Source: Paenarthrobacter ilicis (lineage in GTDB: Bacteria; Actinomycetota; Actinomycetes; Actinomycetales; Micrococcaceae). From it: a DNA stretch of 64,000 bases. Position numbers and translations under genes: made by a program. Below the pieces are notes generated by a model. It did not search any database and was not told the origin of the DNA. It was given only the letters and a program-made list of their open reading frames with translations. The stretch spans positions 186,001-250,000 of the forward strand of contig NZ_JAFBCD010000001.1 in NCBI RefSeq assembly GCF_016907545.1. Direction: 5' to 3'. The number at the start of each line of letters is the position of its first letter. Within the stretch, counting starts at the first letter, position 1. Shown piece after piece: positions 45,600 through 54,114 of the stretch.

Positions 45600-46388
45600 T
45601 CAGTTGGCTGCAAGCAGCGGGATGGCTTCTTCGGCGCGTTCGGGACCCAGTGCTGAGTAGCCGCCGTCCACTGCCCAATCGGCGCCGGTGACAAAGCTGG
45701 CCTGGTCGCCGGCGAGGAATGCCACCACGTCTCCTATTTCGTGGGGACGCCCCACACGCTTGAGTGCGTGGAACGGTGCGGCCACGGAATCGGTTTTCTC
45801 CAGGTCTCCGTTGCTGAGGGAGTCCATGATGTTGCTCCACACCCACCCGGGGCTCACCGAGTTGACCCTGATGCCGTCCGGCGCAAAATCAACGGCCATG
45901 CTGCGGGTCACCTGGACCAGAGCTGCCTTGCTGGCCGGGTAGAGCCATCGGCCGGTTTGGGCCACGGAACTGGAGATGGAGGTGAAGTTGATGATTGCCC
46001 CATGGCCGGAGGCCTTGAGGTAGGGACGTGCGGCGTTGCTTGCCACCACGGCGCTGATCAGGTTGACGTTGAGCGCATCCAGCCAGTCCGCCCGGCCCGA
46101 TCCTGCTCCATCGTCCTTGTAGGTGCAGGCAAGGTTGACCAGGATGTCCAGGCCGCCGTTCCGGGCTGTGGTCTCCTCCAGGAGTCCGGCGACGGCGGCA
46201 TCGTCCGTGATGTCCGTGTGGGAGTAGTGGATGCCGTCCCCCAGTGCCTTGGTGAGCGTTTCGCCGTCGGGCGCTATATCCGCCACCACCACGGTGGCGC
46301 CGGCGTCGCGGAGGGCGCTTGCCACTCCCAGGCCGATTTTGGTTGCTCCGCCGGTGACGATTGCTGTCCTGCCTGCGAGTCCTGACAT
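45600..46388 (-). CDS. Short-chain dehydrogenase/reductase of the StyA1/StyA2B operon
   Basis: Classical SDR, 262 aa from ATG 46388 with GGAAAGG upstream. TGGATKIGLGVASAL replaces the standard TGxxxGIG with a Lys at the middle position. Downstream are DITDDAAV, the NLACTYKDDG loop in place of NNAG, catalytic Ser in INFTSISSSV and Tyr-x3-Lys in LYPASKAALVQ. In indole-degradation clusters of Acinetobacter an SDR oxidises the indole dihydrodiol made by a StyA-type enzyme; this gene is the natural counterpart (inference). Confidence 0.9.
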   Translation of the reverse strand: MSGLAGRTAIVTGGATKIGLGVASALRDAGATVVVADIAPDGETLTKALGDGIHYSHTDITDDAAVAGLLEETTARNGGLDILVNLACTYKDDGAGSGRADWLDALNVNLISAVVASNAARPYLKASGHGAIINFTSISSSVAQTGRWLYPASKAALVQVTRSMAVDFAPDGIRVNSVSPGWVWSNIMDSLSNGDLEKTDSVAAPFHALKRVGRPHEIGDVVAFLAGDQASFVTGADWAVDGGYSALGPERAEEAIPLLAAN

Positions 46389-46510
46389 GGCCAAACCTTT
46401 CCGATTGATGCAATGTTGCGTGATTATGACGTGCGTCACGGTGGTTCCATGACTGACTTTAGGCAGTGGGCCAGGGGCGGGATATCCACTTGGCGCGGGC
46501 AGCATCCGAA

Positions 46511-46660
46511 TCACGCAGGGTCTTCCTCCTCTTCCTGCCAGCCAACCCAGGCCGCGGACGTGAGCTGGATTTCCTTGGCTTGGAGCTCCTCTGCCCAGAG
46601 TTCAAAGTGGTCCCGATCCCGGTCCTCGCGCCTGCCGTGAACCAGCTTGATGTTTTTCAT
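46511..46660 (-). CDS. 49-aa protein at the head of the monooxygenase operon
   Basis: A short frame from ATG 46660 to TGA 46511 with GGTGAGG just upstream. It encodes a very charged, mostly helical 49-aa protein beginning MKNIKLVHGRREDRD and ending in an acidic EEEEDPA tail, with three Trp (FELWAEELQ, AAWVGWQ). It has no cysteine or membrane helix. It fills the gap between the divergent AraC gene and the SDR and is probably the first cistron of the operon. I do not recognise it; a small partner or adaptor protein is possible. Confidence 0.65.
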   Translation of the reverse strand: MKNIKLVHGRREDRDRDHFELWAEELQAKEIQLTSAAWVGWQEEEEDPA

Positions 46661-46810
46661 GTGTCCTCACCTCGCTTTCAGCGCTTTTGCAGTGGTGTGA
46701 GCTGCGTCATACTTGTCCTGAATGCGACTCTAGGCAGTCGCCGAGATCCGGAATATCCGCGCGGCGCTTTGAACATCCGAAAAGCGCAAAACACTGGAGT
46801 GGGTGCCTGC

Positions 46811-47779
46811 ATGGTGAGGATTCTTTCCCGCGACGTTCTGCGGGGGCGCCCAACAATGGCCACCTCCGACGTTGACGAGGCACATGCCAGGATCGCCGAG
46901 TTGTTCTGCAGCCATGAGCTCGCGCCGCGGACCCGGACGGCCGCGGTGGATATGAAGCTGCGTTCCCTGCACCGGGGGGACGTGGGCATTGAATTCCTGG
47001 ACTACGGCGCGGATGTCCGCATTGAACCCGAAGGCCTGAAGGACTTCCATTTGGTGCAGATTCCCTTGGCCGGACACGCGTCCATGCAGGTTGGCGGCAG
47101 TGCGGTGGAATCAAGCCCGAAGATGGCGACTGTCCCGCCGATCGACCGGCCGTTCTCCATGAGCTGGAGCGGTGGAAGCCCGCACTTGATCGTGTATGTA
47201 CGCCGCTCAGCCGTGGAGCGTGTTGCGGGCCAACTCTATGGCGATAATGCAGTGGACCTGGGCTACGGCATGGACCTGACGGGCGGCGCCGGCCGCGCAT
47301 TCCTGAGGTCCGTCGTCGAGCTTCATGACGACATGATCAGCCAGCCGCAGTCCACGGCTCCCGTGTTCGTGCAGGGCTTGCTGGCTGACAGCATGGTGTC
47401 CCGGTTGCTGATGGCCATGAATTCGCCGGAGGGCGATGCCAAGGAGGCAGAGCCTGAAAGCCGGCTGGTCCGGGAATGCCGGGAATTGCTGGAGCGCCAT
47501 GCTTCCGAGGACCTGACAGTGCCGGACATCGCCGAGTGCCTGGGCGTATCGGTCCGGACGTTGCAGACCGCGCTCCGGGCGGAAGTCGGCGCAACGCCGT
47601 CGGAATTGCTGCGGAGTATCCGGCTGGACCGCGCCCGGGGGATGTTGCTGGAGGCTGATCCGCGGGAGCAAAGCGTCACAGCCATTGCCGAACTTTGCGG
47701 CTTCACCCATCAGGGCCGTTTTTCGGCACTGTACTTGAAAACCTTCGGGGAGCTGCCGTCGGAGAGCCTGCGCCGCTGA
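46811..47779 (+). CDS. AraC-family regulator divergent from the monooxygenase operon
   Basis: A 322-aa regulator of the AraC-binding-domain-like type (as NahR-unrelated XylS/FeaR proteins): an N-terminal sensor (LHRGDVGIEFLDYGADVRIEPEGLKDFHLVQIPLAGHA) and a C-terminal double helix-turn-helix (VPDIAECLGVSVRTLQTALRAEVGATPSELLRSIRLDRARGMLL and VTAIAELCGFTHQGRFSALYLKTFGELPSESLRR). ATG 46811 is chosen for its GGAG region; the frame continues open further upstream without a ribosome site. It should activate the catabolic operon in response to the aromatic substrate. Its last codons form one copy of the 24-nt direct repeat. Confidence 0.92.
   Translation: MVRILSRDVLRGRPTMATSDVDEAHARIAELFCSHELAPRTRTAAVDMKLRSLHRGDVGIEFLDYGADVRIEPEGLKDFHLVQIPLAGHASMQVGGSAVESSPKMATVPPIDRPFSMSWSGGSPHLIVYVRRSAVERVAGQLYGDNAVDLGYGMDLTGGAGRAFLRSVVELHDDMISQPQSTAPVFVQGLLADSMVSRLLMAMNSPEGDAKEAEPESRLVRECRELLERHASEDLTVPDIAECLGVSVRTLQTALRAEVGATPSELLRSIRLDRARGMLLEADPREQSVTAIAELCGFTHQGRFSALYLKTFGELPSESLRR
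47755..47778 (+). repeat. Direct repeat copy 1, at the 3' end of the AraC gene
   Basis: A 24-nt sequence beginning GCCGTCGGAGAGCC that is repeated exactly at 54115-54138. With one mismatch the match extends to 30 nt. Here it encodes the conserved PSESLRR end of the regulator, so this copy is the original and the other one is the displaced one. Confidence 0.9.
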
Positions 47780-47805
47780 CGGCTGCTGGCCCTGCTCCTG
47801 CCGGT

Positions 47806-49059
47806 TCAGGGCCGTGCGCCCGTTGGAAGCCTTCGCGGCAGGACGGAAGGAATCGCGACGGCGGCAATACCGGACACCGCGAACAGCAGCAGCCAGGAAG
47901 CGCCTGCTCCCCATCCCGACTGCCCGGCCAGAGTCTGTACCAGCCCCAGCGCAGCGTTGGCCAGCAAGACGGCGAGTCCCCCGCAGCTAGCGGCCAGGCC
48001 GTAGTAGGAGCCGCGGCCGGTGGCCTCGGAAGGGACGAACCGTGGGATGACGGAAAGGATGGTGGGTGTGAGGCTCATGTGCCCCAGAATCAGGAGGGCC
48101 ACCGAGACCGCCATCATCGCGAAGGCGCCGCTTCCGAAGGGATCGCCGCTGGGTCCGGACACCACGCCGGCACCTGCCGCAAGCAGGAAGGAGATTCCCT
48201 GGAGCGAAAAACCCGCGGACATGGCCCGGGCTTCCCCCAGCCTCCGGACAGCTGCCGACACGGGAATCTGCAGGAGGAGCGTCAGGACGGATGCCATGAG
48301 GAACATTCCAGCCAACCACCCCTCGCCAAGTCCCAGCCGGGCAAGTGCCAAGGGAATGGTGAAGTAGAGCTGGTTGTAGGCCACCATTTTTATGCTGACG
48401 AGGACGCAGAATCCCAGGAAGAGCCGGTTCCGCACGGCCTCGGGTATGGCAAAGTTCCGGCGGGTGAGCGGCTCTGGTGATGTCCCTCCTGGCGTGGAGG
48501 GTAACCGGAGCCAGAGCAGGACCGTGACGATGGCGAAAATACCGCTTCCGAAAGCCAACGCGGCGTCGAAACCCCAGCCCATCAGTGCTGCTCCGAGCAG
48601 GGGTCCCACCAAGGCCCCGAATTCTCCTGTCAGCGCCAGCCACACAAAGACGGAGCGTTTTCTCGGCTGGGATTCGTCGAGGTCGTCCGCTGTGGACAGC
48701 TGTGATTCCAGTGCAGGAGAGAACAGCGCACCCCCTGCACCGGTAAGCACTGCCCCCAGGAGAAATCCGGGGAAATCAGCGGCAAGAGCCAGTGTGAGGT
48801 AACCGGTGATGCGCACCAGGCAGCCGAGCAGGATTGAACGTTTCGCCCCCCAATGGTCGGCCACCATTCCGCCCAGCAGGAACATGCCCTGCTGGCTGAA
48901 GGTGCGGGCACCCAACACCAGGCCGACGGCGGCGGCTCCCATGCCGTATTCACCGGACAACGCGGTGGTAAGGAACGGAACCACTGCGTAGAAACCGATG
49001 TTGAAGACCAGCTGGGCGCCCAGGAGCGTGGATGTTTCAGGACGTGACAGGCGCGCCAC
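47806..49059 (-). CDS. Major facilitator superfamily exporter
   Basis: A 417-aa, 12-helix MFS transporter. The loop 2-3 motif GMVADHWGAKRSILLG and the helix-1 segment GAQLVFNIGFYAVVPFLTTAL are typical of drug/metabolite exporters (MdtH-like). It is the last gene of the iron-box-controlled operon. ATG 49059 lies 23 nt inside the ATPase gene. In Cnt-type metallophore loci an MFS protein (CntE) exports the chelator that the ABC transporter re-imports; the same role is proposed here. Confidence 0.88.
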   Translation of the reverse strand: MARLSRPETSTLLGAQLVFNIGFYAVVPFLTTALSGEYGMGAAAVGLVLGARTFSQQGMFLLGGMVADHWGAKRSILLGCLVRITGYLTLALAADFPGFLLGAVLTGAGGALFSPALESQLSTADDLDESQPRKRSVFVWLALTGEFGALVGPLLGAALMGWGFDAALAFGSGIFAIVTVLLWLRLPSTPGGTSPEPLTRRNFAIPEAVRNRLFLGFCVLVSIKMVAYNQLYFTIPLALARLGLGEGWLAGMFLMASVLTLLLQIPVSAAVRRLGEARAMSAGFSLQGISFLLAAGAGVVSGPSGDPFGSGAFAMMAVSVALLILGHMSLTPTILSVIPRFVPSEATGRGSYYGLAASCGGLAVLLANAALGLVQTLAGQSGWGAGASWLLLFAVSGIAAVAIPSVLPRRLPTGARP

Positions 49060-50665
49060 GGAAGCTTCTCCCGTCGGGGTCGGTCCCGGGCCTGTCCACG
49101 GGAGAAACGGCCCGGGGAAGCGGAAGAACCGCGGAAACCAGTTGTTTGCTGTGCTCGTGCTGCGGATTGGTGAAGAACTCTCCCACGGTGGCCATCTCCA
49201 CTACCTCCCCGCGATAACACACGGCCACGCGGTGGCTCATGTAGCGGATGACGTTCATGTCGTGGGAGATCATGATGAGGGACATCCCCCGGTTCCGATG
49301 CAGCCTGAGCAGGAGATCGAGGATTTTCCGCTGGGTAATGGCGTCCAAGGCAGATGTCGCTTCGTCACAGATCAGGACGGCAGGTTCCAGCAGAAGGGCC
49401 CTGGCGATGGTGAGCCGCTGCAACTGGCCTCCGGAGCACTGCCCGGGGCGGCGGTTCAGTATCGCGGGGTCCAGCTCCACTTCACCGACCACCTGGCGCA
49501 CCCGCTGGATGCGTTGTTCTGCCGTCGCCGGGCTCCGGAGCAAAGGCGCCTCAAGGCTGTCGGCGAGTGTCATCCGTGGATCGAAGACGTCGTAGGGTTC
49601 CTGGAAAACAAGCTGCACTCCCGCACCAGGAGCCGCCGTGATTGTCCCGGAGTCCGGGGTCCCCAAACCCACCAGGAGCCGGGCCAAAGTACTCTTGCCG
49701 GAGCCCGACTGGCCCAAAATGCCCAGGACCTCGCCCTGGCTCACGCGCAACGTCACGTCACTGAGCGCCGCCGTTCTCTTGCGGAAACCGGTGGGGAAAG
49801 TCTTGGTCACAGCTTCCGCTTGCAGGATTGGGGTTCCGGGGCTTTCGGCGGCCCTCACCGGATTCTGGTCCGTCCGTGGATCGAGGGCCGAGGCTTGGAG
49901 GAGTTCCCACGTACTGCAGTGCGTCTGCGGGGAGGTCAGGACAGTACGGGTGGGTCCCTCTTCCACCACGCGACCATCATCCATGAGGATCACCCTGTCG
50001 GCGAAAGCCGAGACTGTGGCCAGGTCATGGGTGATGCACAGAACGCCCAGATGATGGTTTCGCCGCTGCTGATCCAGCAATTCAAAGATCTGGCGTTCCA
50101 GGGTTTTGTCCAAGGCGGAGGTGGGCTCATCGGCCAGAAGGAGTTCGGGCTTCCCGGCCATGGCAACGGCCATCATGGCCCGCTGGGCCATACCTCCTGA
50201 CAGCTCGTGGGCGTACGATCCCGCAACACTTTCAGGAGATTCGAAGCCGGCATCGGCCAACAGCCGGAGGGCTTCGGCGTGGGCATCGCGTCCCCGCAGG
50301 CCGCGGTGCAGCTTCAGCGGCTCGCGGATATGCTGTTCCACTGTCATTCGTGGGTTGAACATCCGCCGTGGTTGCTGATGCAGCATACCGATCCGCCCAC
50401 CGCGCAGTCGGTTGAGTTCACCTTCGCTGAGGCCGCGCAGTTCTGACCCGGCCAGGCGGATGGATCCGGATCGGATCGCCACGTTTCCGGGGAGGAGCCC
50501 GGTGACGGACAAGGAGGTCATGGTCTTGCCGCTGCCCGATGCTCCCACCAGGGCAACGAATTCTCCCGGTTCCACGTGCAGGGAGACGTTATGCAGAATG
50601 TCCGGGGAAGAAGGGGAATCCCGCAGCCCCGCATGGAGGCCCTCTATGACGAGCCCGTTATGCAT
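49037..50665 (-). CDS. ABC transporter, fused double ATP-binding protein (peptide/nickel/metallophore type)
   Basis: A 542-aa fusion of two nucleotide-binding domains that correspond to DppD and DppF. Domain 1 has Walker A GASGSGKTMTS, signature LSGGMAQRA and Walker B LLADEPTSALD. Domain 2 has GQSGSGKSTLA, CSGGQLQRL and VLICDEATSALD. Signature residues and Walker sites are intact in both halves. ATG 50665 overlaps the permease stop by 8 nt. The TEV (GxxSGSGKS) and the C-terminal oligopeptide domain identify it as an Opp/Dpp/Cnt-type ATPase. Confidence 0.93.
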   Translation of the reverse strand: MHNGLVIEGLHAGLRDSPSSPDILHNVSLHVEPGEFVALVGASGSGKTMTSLSVTGLLPGNVAIRSGSIRLAGSELRGLSEGELNRLRGGRIGMLHQQPRRMFNPRMTVEQHIREPLKLHRGLRGRDAHAEALRLLADAGFESPESVAGSYAHELSGGMAQRAMMAVAMAGKPELLLADEPTSALDKTLERQIFELLDQQRRNHHLGVLCITHDLATVSAFADRVILMDDGRVVEEGPTRTVLTSPQTHCSTWELLQASALDPRTDQNPVRAAESPGTPILQAEAVTKTFPTGFRKRTAALSDVTLRVSQGEVLGILGQSGSGKSTLARLLVGLGTPDSGTITAAPGAGVQLVFQEPYDVFDPRMTLADSLEAPLLRSPATAEQRIQRVRQVVGEVELDPAILNRRPGQCSGGQLQRLTIARALLLEPAVLICDEATSALDAITQRKILDLLLRLHRNRGMSLIMISHDMNVIRYMSHRVAVCYRGEVVEMATVGEFFTNPQHEHSKQLVSAVLPLPRAVSPVDRPGTDPDGRSFRGAPVTS

Positions 50666-51503
50666 GGGCCGGCACCGCCTCCGGAGCAAGGACCTGGGCC
50701 GGAGTCAGCCGGGATGTCCGCGAAAGGTGCTGTCCCAGGAGGGTTACGCACAGCGCCACGGCAAAGATCACCAGGCCGGGAGCCAAAATGGTCATGGGTG
50801 CCCGGGCTGCGTAGGGCTGTGCGGCTGCCAACATGGATCCCCAGTCCGATTGCGGCGGCTGAACGCCGAGCCCCAGGTAAGACAGTGCGCCCACGTTGAT
50901 CAGGAAGTGGCCAAAGCGAAGGGTGGCCTGGCCCAGCAGGGGAGCGGCCAAGTGCGGGATGATGTGCTTCATCACAATGAACGACGGCGGGCACCGCAGC
51001 ACATGCGCTGCTTCCACGAAACCGCGGGCTGAAACATCCAGCGCCAGCGAACGCGCAAGCCTGGCAAAGGGAGTCCAGCCCGTGACCGTCAATGCCAGCA
51101 GGAGAGACGGGTAACCCGTCCCCAGGATTGCGACCAAAAACAACGCGACAACCATTTCCGGCATGGCCAACAGGACATCGTTGGTGCGGGTGAGGAACTC
51201 ATCCAGCCAACCCCGCCGCCGTGCGCTGAGGACGCCAATGGCCGTACCGGCGACGGCGGTGATCACGGTGGCCAGCGCCGCGAGCGTCAGGGAGAACCGA
51301 CCGCCGTCGAGCAACCGGCTCAGGGTGTCCCTGCCCAAGTGGTCGGTGCCCAGCAGGTGACCGGCGCCGGGTGCAGCCAGGCGCGTGGCAAGGTTTTGTT
51401 CCGCGGGCGGGTAGGGGGAGATCCACGGGGCCAGGAGCACGCCCAGCACAATAACTGCCAGGATGGCGCAGGCGATCCACAGGTGCAGGGGGAGTCTACG
51501 CAA
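50658..51503 (-). CDS. ABC transporter permease, DppC/OppC type
   Basis: A 281-aa permease with six helices. The N-terminal SPYPPAEQNLATRLAAPGAGHLLGTDHLGRDTLSRLL is the diagnostic DppC/NikC segment, and the EAA loop is FVEAAHVLRCPPSFIVMKHIIPHL. The start is TTG 51503, overlapping the previous stop by 8 nt; no ATG or GTG fits the conserved N-terminus. Confidence 0.93.
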   Translation of the reverse strand: MRRLPLHLWIACAILAVIVLGVLLAPWISPYPPAEQNLATRLAAPGAGHLLGTDHLGRDTLSRLLDGGRFSLTLAALATVITAVAGTAIGVLSARRRGWLDEFLTRTNDVLLAMPEMVVALFLVAILGTGYPSLLLALTVTGWTPFARLARSLALDVSARGFVEAAHVLRCPPSFIVMKHIIPHLAAPLLGQATLRFGHFLINVGALSYLGLGVQPPQSDWGSMLAAAQPYAARAPMTILAPGLVIFAVALCVTLLGQHLSRTSRLTPAQVLAPEAVPAHA

Positions 51504-52437
51504 CGGTGGACCTCATTCGTGGGTTGAGGAGCGTGTGGACCAGATCGGCGATGGTGGTGAGCAGGACGGCGAATGTCACCACCACCACTACTGCCCCCTG
51601 GGCGATCGGAATGTCGCTGTTGATCACCCCGTCGAACATGAGCCGGCCCATGCCCGGTATGGAGAACATGACTTCCACAATCACGGAGCCGCCCAGCAGG
51701 CCAGCAAACCAGATGGCCACTGTGGTGGTCAGGGGAAGCAGCCCGTTGGGGATGACGTGCTTGGCCACAGTGGCAGCCCGGGACATGCCCCGGCTCCTCG
51801 CAGCTGCCACGTGCTCCGAAGTCAAGGACTGGAGAACGCCTTCCCGGACAGCGGAAGTGAAGAAGCTGGTGGGCCGAAGCGCCAGGACGGCTACGGGAAG
51901 GACTGCCGAGGTTGGGCCCGCCCACCCGGCAGAGGGGAGCAACGCAAGCTGCAGGGAGAACACCAGGACCAGCATCGGGGCAAGCCAGTATTCCGGCACA
52001 GCGATGAATGCCTGGGTCACGGCACTGATGCTGCGGTCCAGCATCCGTCCTTCGTTCAGCGCGGCGGTAACTCCCAGGGCCAATGACGCCGCCGCGGCTA
52101 CCACCAGGGTCAGGATCACTATGGAGAGCGTGATGCCCAGTGCGGGCAGGACTTGGTCGATTACCGGCGTGCGGCTGGAATAGGACAGTCCCATGTCGCC
52201 GCGGAGGAGGCTGCCGAGCCATCGCAGATACTGAGTCCACAAAGGGTCCTGGAGGCCCAGCTCGGCGGACAGGGCCTGCACGGCTGAATCGTCGATCACG
52301 TCTCCGGCCACCCGGGAACGGATGATCTTGCGGACCGGATCTCCCGGAGTCAGGTAGGGGATGAGGAACACTGCGAAGGACGCAAGAAGGACAGCGGCCA
52401 CCAGGGCCGCTGTCCGTCGAGCGAGGAACCGGATCAT
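51496..52437 (-). CDS. ABC transporter permease, DppB/OppB type
   Basis: Companion permease of 313 aa from ATG 52437 (IRFLARRTAALVAAVLLASFAVFLIPYLTPGDPV). The conserved DppB features are the PGDPVRKI segment, LGLQDPLWTQYLRWLGSLLRGDMGLSYSSRTPV and the EAA loop HVAAARSRGMSRAATVAKHVIPN. It lies 2 nt after the binding-protein gene, so all five genes form one operon. Confidence 0.94.
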   Translation of the reverse strand: MIRFLARRTAALVAAVLLASFAVFLIPYLTPGDPVRKIIRSRVAGDVIDDSAVQALSAELGLQDPLWTQYLRWLGSLLRGDMGLSYSSRTPVIDQVLPALGITLSIVILTLVVAAAASLALGVTAALNEGRMLDRSISAVTQAFIAVPEYWLAPMLVLVFSLQLALLPSAGWAGPTSAVLPVAVLALRPTSFFTSAVREGVLQSLTSEHVAAARSRGMSRAATVAKHVIPNGLLPLTTTVAIWFAGLLGGSVIVEVMFSIPGMGRLMFDGVINSDIPIAQGAVVVVVTFAVLLTTIADLVHTLLNPRMRSTVA

Positions 52438-52439
52438 GG

Positions 52440-53996
52440 TCAGGAGGCGGGCTTCGCGGTCTGCGCCCTGAGCACGTAGCGGGCCAGGGGGTCCTGGGCA
52501 TGGCCCATGACGTTGGAACGCACGGCGTCGATTGCCTGCTCGTTGACAAGCCACACATTCACGGCTTGGTCCTTCAGGATTTTTCCAGCCTGTGCATACA
52601 GGGCGTAGCGCTCTTCAGAGTCAGCCGTCTTGGAGGCCTTGGCGATGAGGGCGTCGTAATCCTTGTTGCAGAAGTGGCTGAGGTTGTACGTGCCGTCGCA
52701 GGTGTAGTCGGCGGTCAGGAAGCCGATGGGATCGGCGATGTCAATCAGCCGGTTGCGCTGGCTGAGCACCATGTCGTAGTTCCCGGACAACAAATCAGGC
52801 TCGACGGCGGCATATTCCTTGGTCTTGATGCTCACCGGAATCCCGGCTGCCTTGAGGTTGTCCTGGATGACTGCGGCAACATCGGCGAACTCTGCGCGCT
52901 CGACGATAGCGATGATTTCCAACGGTCGCCCCGCGGTGTAACCGGCATCTGCCAGGAGCTTCTTGGCCGCATCCACGTCCTTTGCCGGAGCGCCCTGTTT
53001 TTCGCCGGCCCAAGGCTCTGAAGGCGCAAACGGGCCGCTGGCGGGAACAGCGGCGCCTTCGTAGACGCTGGCAGCGAGGGCCTCAAGGTCCAGTGCTTTG
53101 GTCACGGCCTGGCGGAATTCAACGGTGTCGAACGGTGCTTTGCCATTGTTCATGTAAAGCGTTGCCGTGCGGGGGGAGTCTGCTTTGAGAACCTTGACGT
53201 TGCTGTCGCCTTCAATCGCGGACAGCCCGGAGACCGGGATGGACATGGAGATGTCAGCTTCGCCCGTCTGGATCTGGGTAGCGCGGGTGGCTCCGTCGGT
53301 GACAAAACGCACTTCGGCGCCGGCCAGCAGGACCTCCCCACCCCAGTAATTGGGGTTCCGATCCAGGGTCAAGGACTGCTTGGCCTTTTCCGAGACGGGC
53401 GTGAAGGGCCCAGTGCAGTGCCTGAAGGGGTCAACTGCTGCGCCTTCGAAAGCTGCGGGGGACAGGATTCCGGCGTTGACACTGGCCAGGCGATACGGAA
53501 CCAGAGGGCTCTCCGCAGGGGTGCTGATGCGGACCGTACGCTCGTCCTGAACGGTGACGCTGCTGATCACCTTCGGGTTGAACGCCCTGGCCGGTACTGA
53601 GGCCTTCAGGACGTGCTGCAGTGACCCGGCCACCGCCTCGGCTGTCAGTGGGCTGCCATCCTGGAACGTGACGCCCTCGCGGATGGTGAAATCCCAATCC
53701 AGCGGCGATGTTTGTTTCCATTCCGTGGCCAGCGAAGGCACGATCTTGCCTTCGGCCTGGTCAAAACGCGTCAGCGTTTCCAAACAGCCGGAGAGGGAAA
53801 GGATGTAAGCGGAATCGCTCTCGAGTGCCCAGTTGGCTACAGGCGCGCGGAAGTTGTCCACCACGATCCGTTGCTCTTTGTCAGCAACCTGCGTCGGCTG
53901 GCTGGTACCCGTGTTGGTACCCGTGAAACCGCAACCGGTCAGGGCGAGGAGGGCTGCCAGTCCCAAGGAGACGGAGGCAGGCAGGGAGAATCGCAT
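52440..53996 (-). CDS. ABC transporter substrate-binding lipoprotein (SBP family 5)
   Basis: A 518-aa extracytoplasmic receptor. ATG 53996 has AGGTGG upstream. The signal peptide ends at the lipobox LTGC (SLGLAALLALTGCGFTGTN). Family-5 signatures are present: LEALTRFDQAEGKIVPSLATEWKQTSPLDWDFTIREGVTFQDGSPLTAEAV, and FRQAVTKALDLEALAASVYEGAAVPASGPF. The fold binds peptides, nickel chelates or opine-metal complexes. The iron box at its promoter favours a metal chelate over peptide. Confidence 0.93.
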   Translation of the reverse strand: MRFSLPASVSLGLAALLALTGCGFTGTNTGTSQPTQVADKEQRIVVDNFRAPVANWALESDSAYILSLSGCLETLTRFDQAEGKIVPSLATEWKQTSPLDWDFTIREGVTFQDGSPLTAEAVAGSLQHVLKASVPARAFNPKVISSVTVQDERTVRISTPAESPLVPYRLASVNAGILSPAAFEGAAVDPFRHCTGPFTPVSEKAKQSLTLDRNPNYWGGEVLLAGAEVRFVTDGATRATQIQTGEADISMSIPVSGLSAIEGDSNVKVLKADSPRTATLYMNNGKAPFDTVEFRQAVTKALDLEALAASVYEGAAVPASGPFAPSEPWAGEKQGAPAKDVDAAKKLLADAGYTAGRPLEIIAIVERAEFADVAAVIQDNLKAAGIPVSIKTKEYAAVEPDLLSGNYDMVLSQRNRLIDIADPIGFLTADYTCDGTYNLSHFCNKDYDALIAKASKTADSEERYALYAQAGKILKDQAVNVWLVNEQAIDAVRSNVMGHAQDPLARYVLRAQTAKPAS

Positions 53997-54063
53997 AAAA
54001 CCACCTGGGTGAGGGCGCCTGCGGACGCTGCAGGCGGGGGAAGTGCGGCCTGGAGGCCGCAAC

Positions 54064-54082
54064 TTAGTTTAGGTTCACCTAA
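54064..54082. promoter_or_regulatory. IdeR/DtxR-type iron box upstream of the ABC importer operon
   Basis: TTAGTTTAGGTTCACCTAA matches the 19-bp consensus TTAGGTTAGGCTAACCTAA at 16 positions, including TTAG at the left and ACCTAA at the right edge. It lies 68 bp upstream of the binding-protein start on the minus strand, within the promoter region. It predicts repression by iron-loaded IdeR/DmdR. Confidence 0.85.
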
Positions 54083-54114
54083 GTTACAAGACAAAATTCG
54101 GAGCGTAACGCCCC

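Noticed and set aside
46427..46438. TGACG-TG-CGTCA and a further TGCGTCA at 46703 as AraC binding sites
   Set aside because: The match is short, the two sites differ in orientation and flanks, and one lies inside the operon rather than at its promoter, so I do not list them as features.
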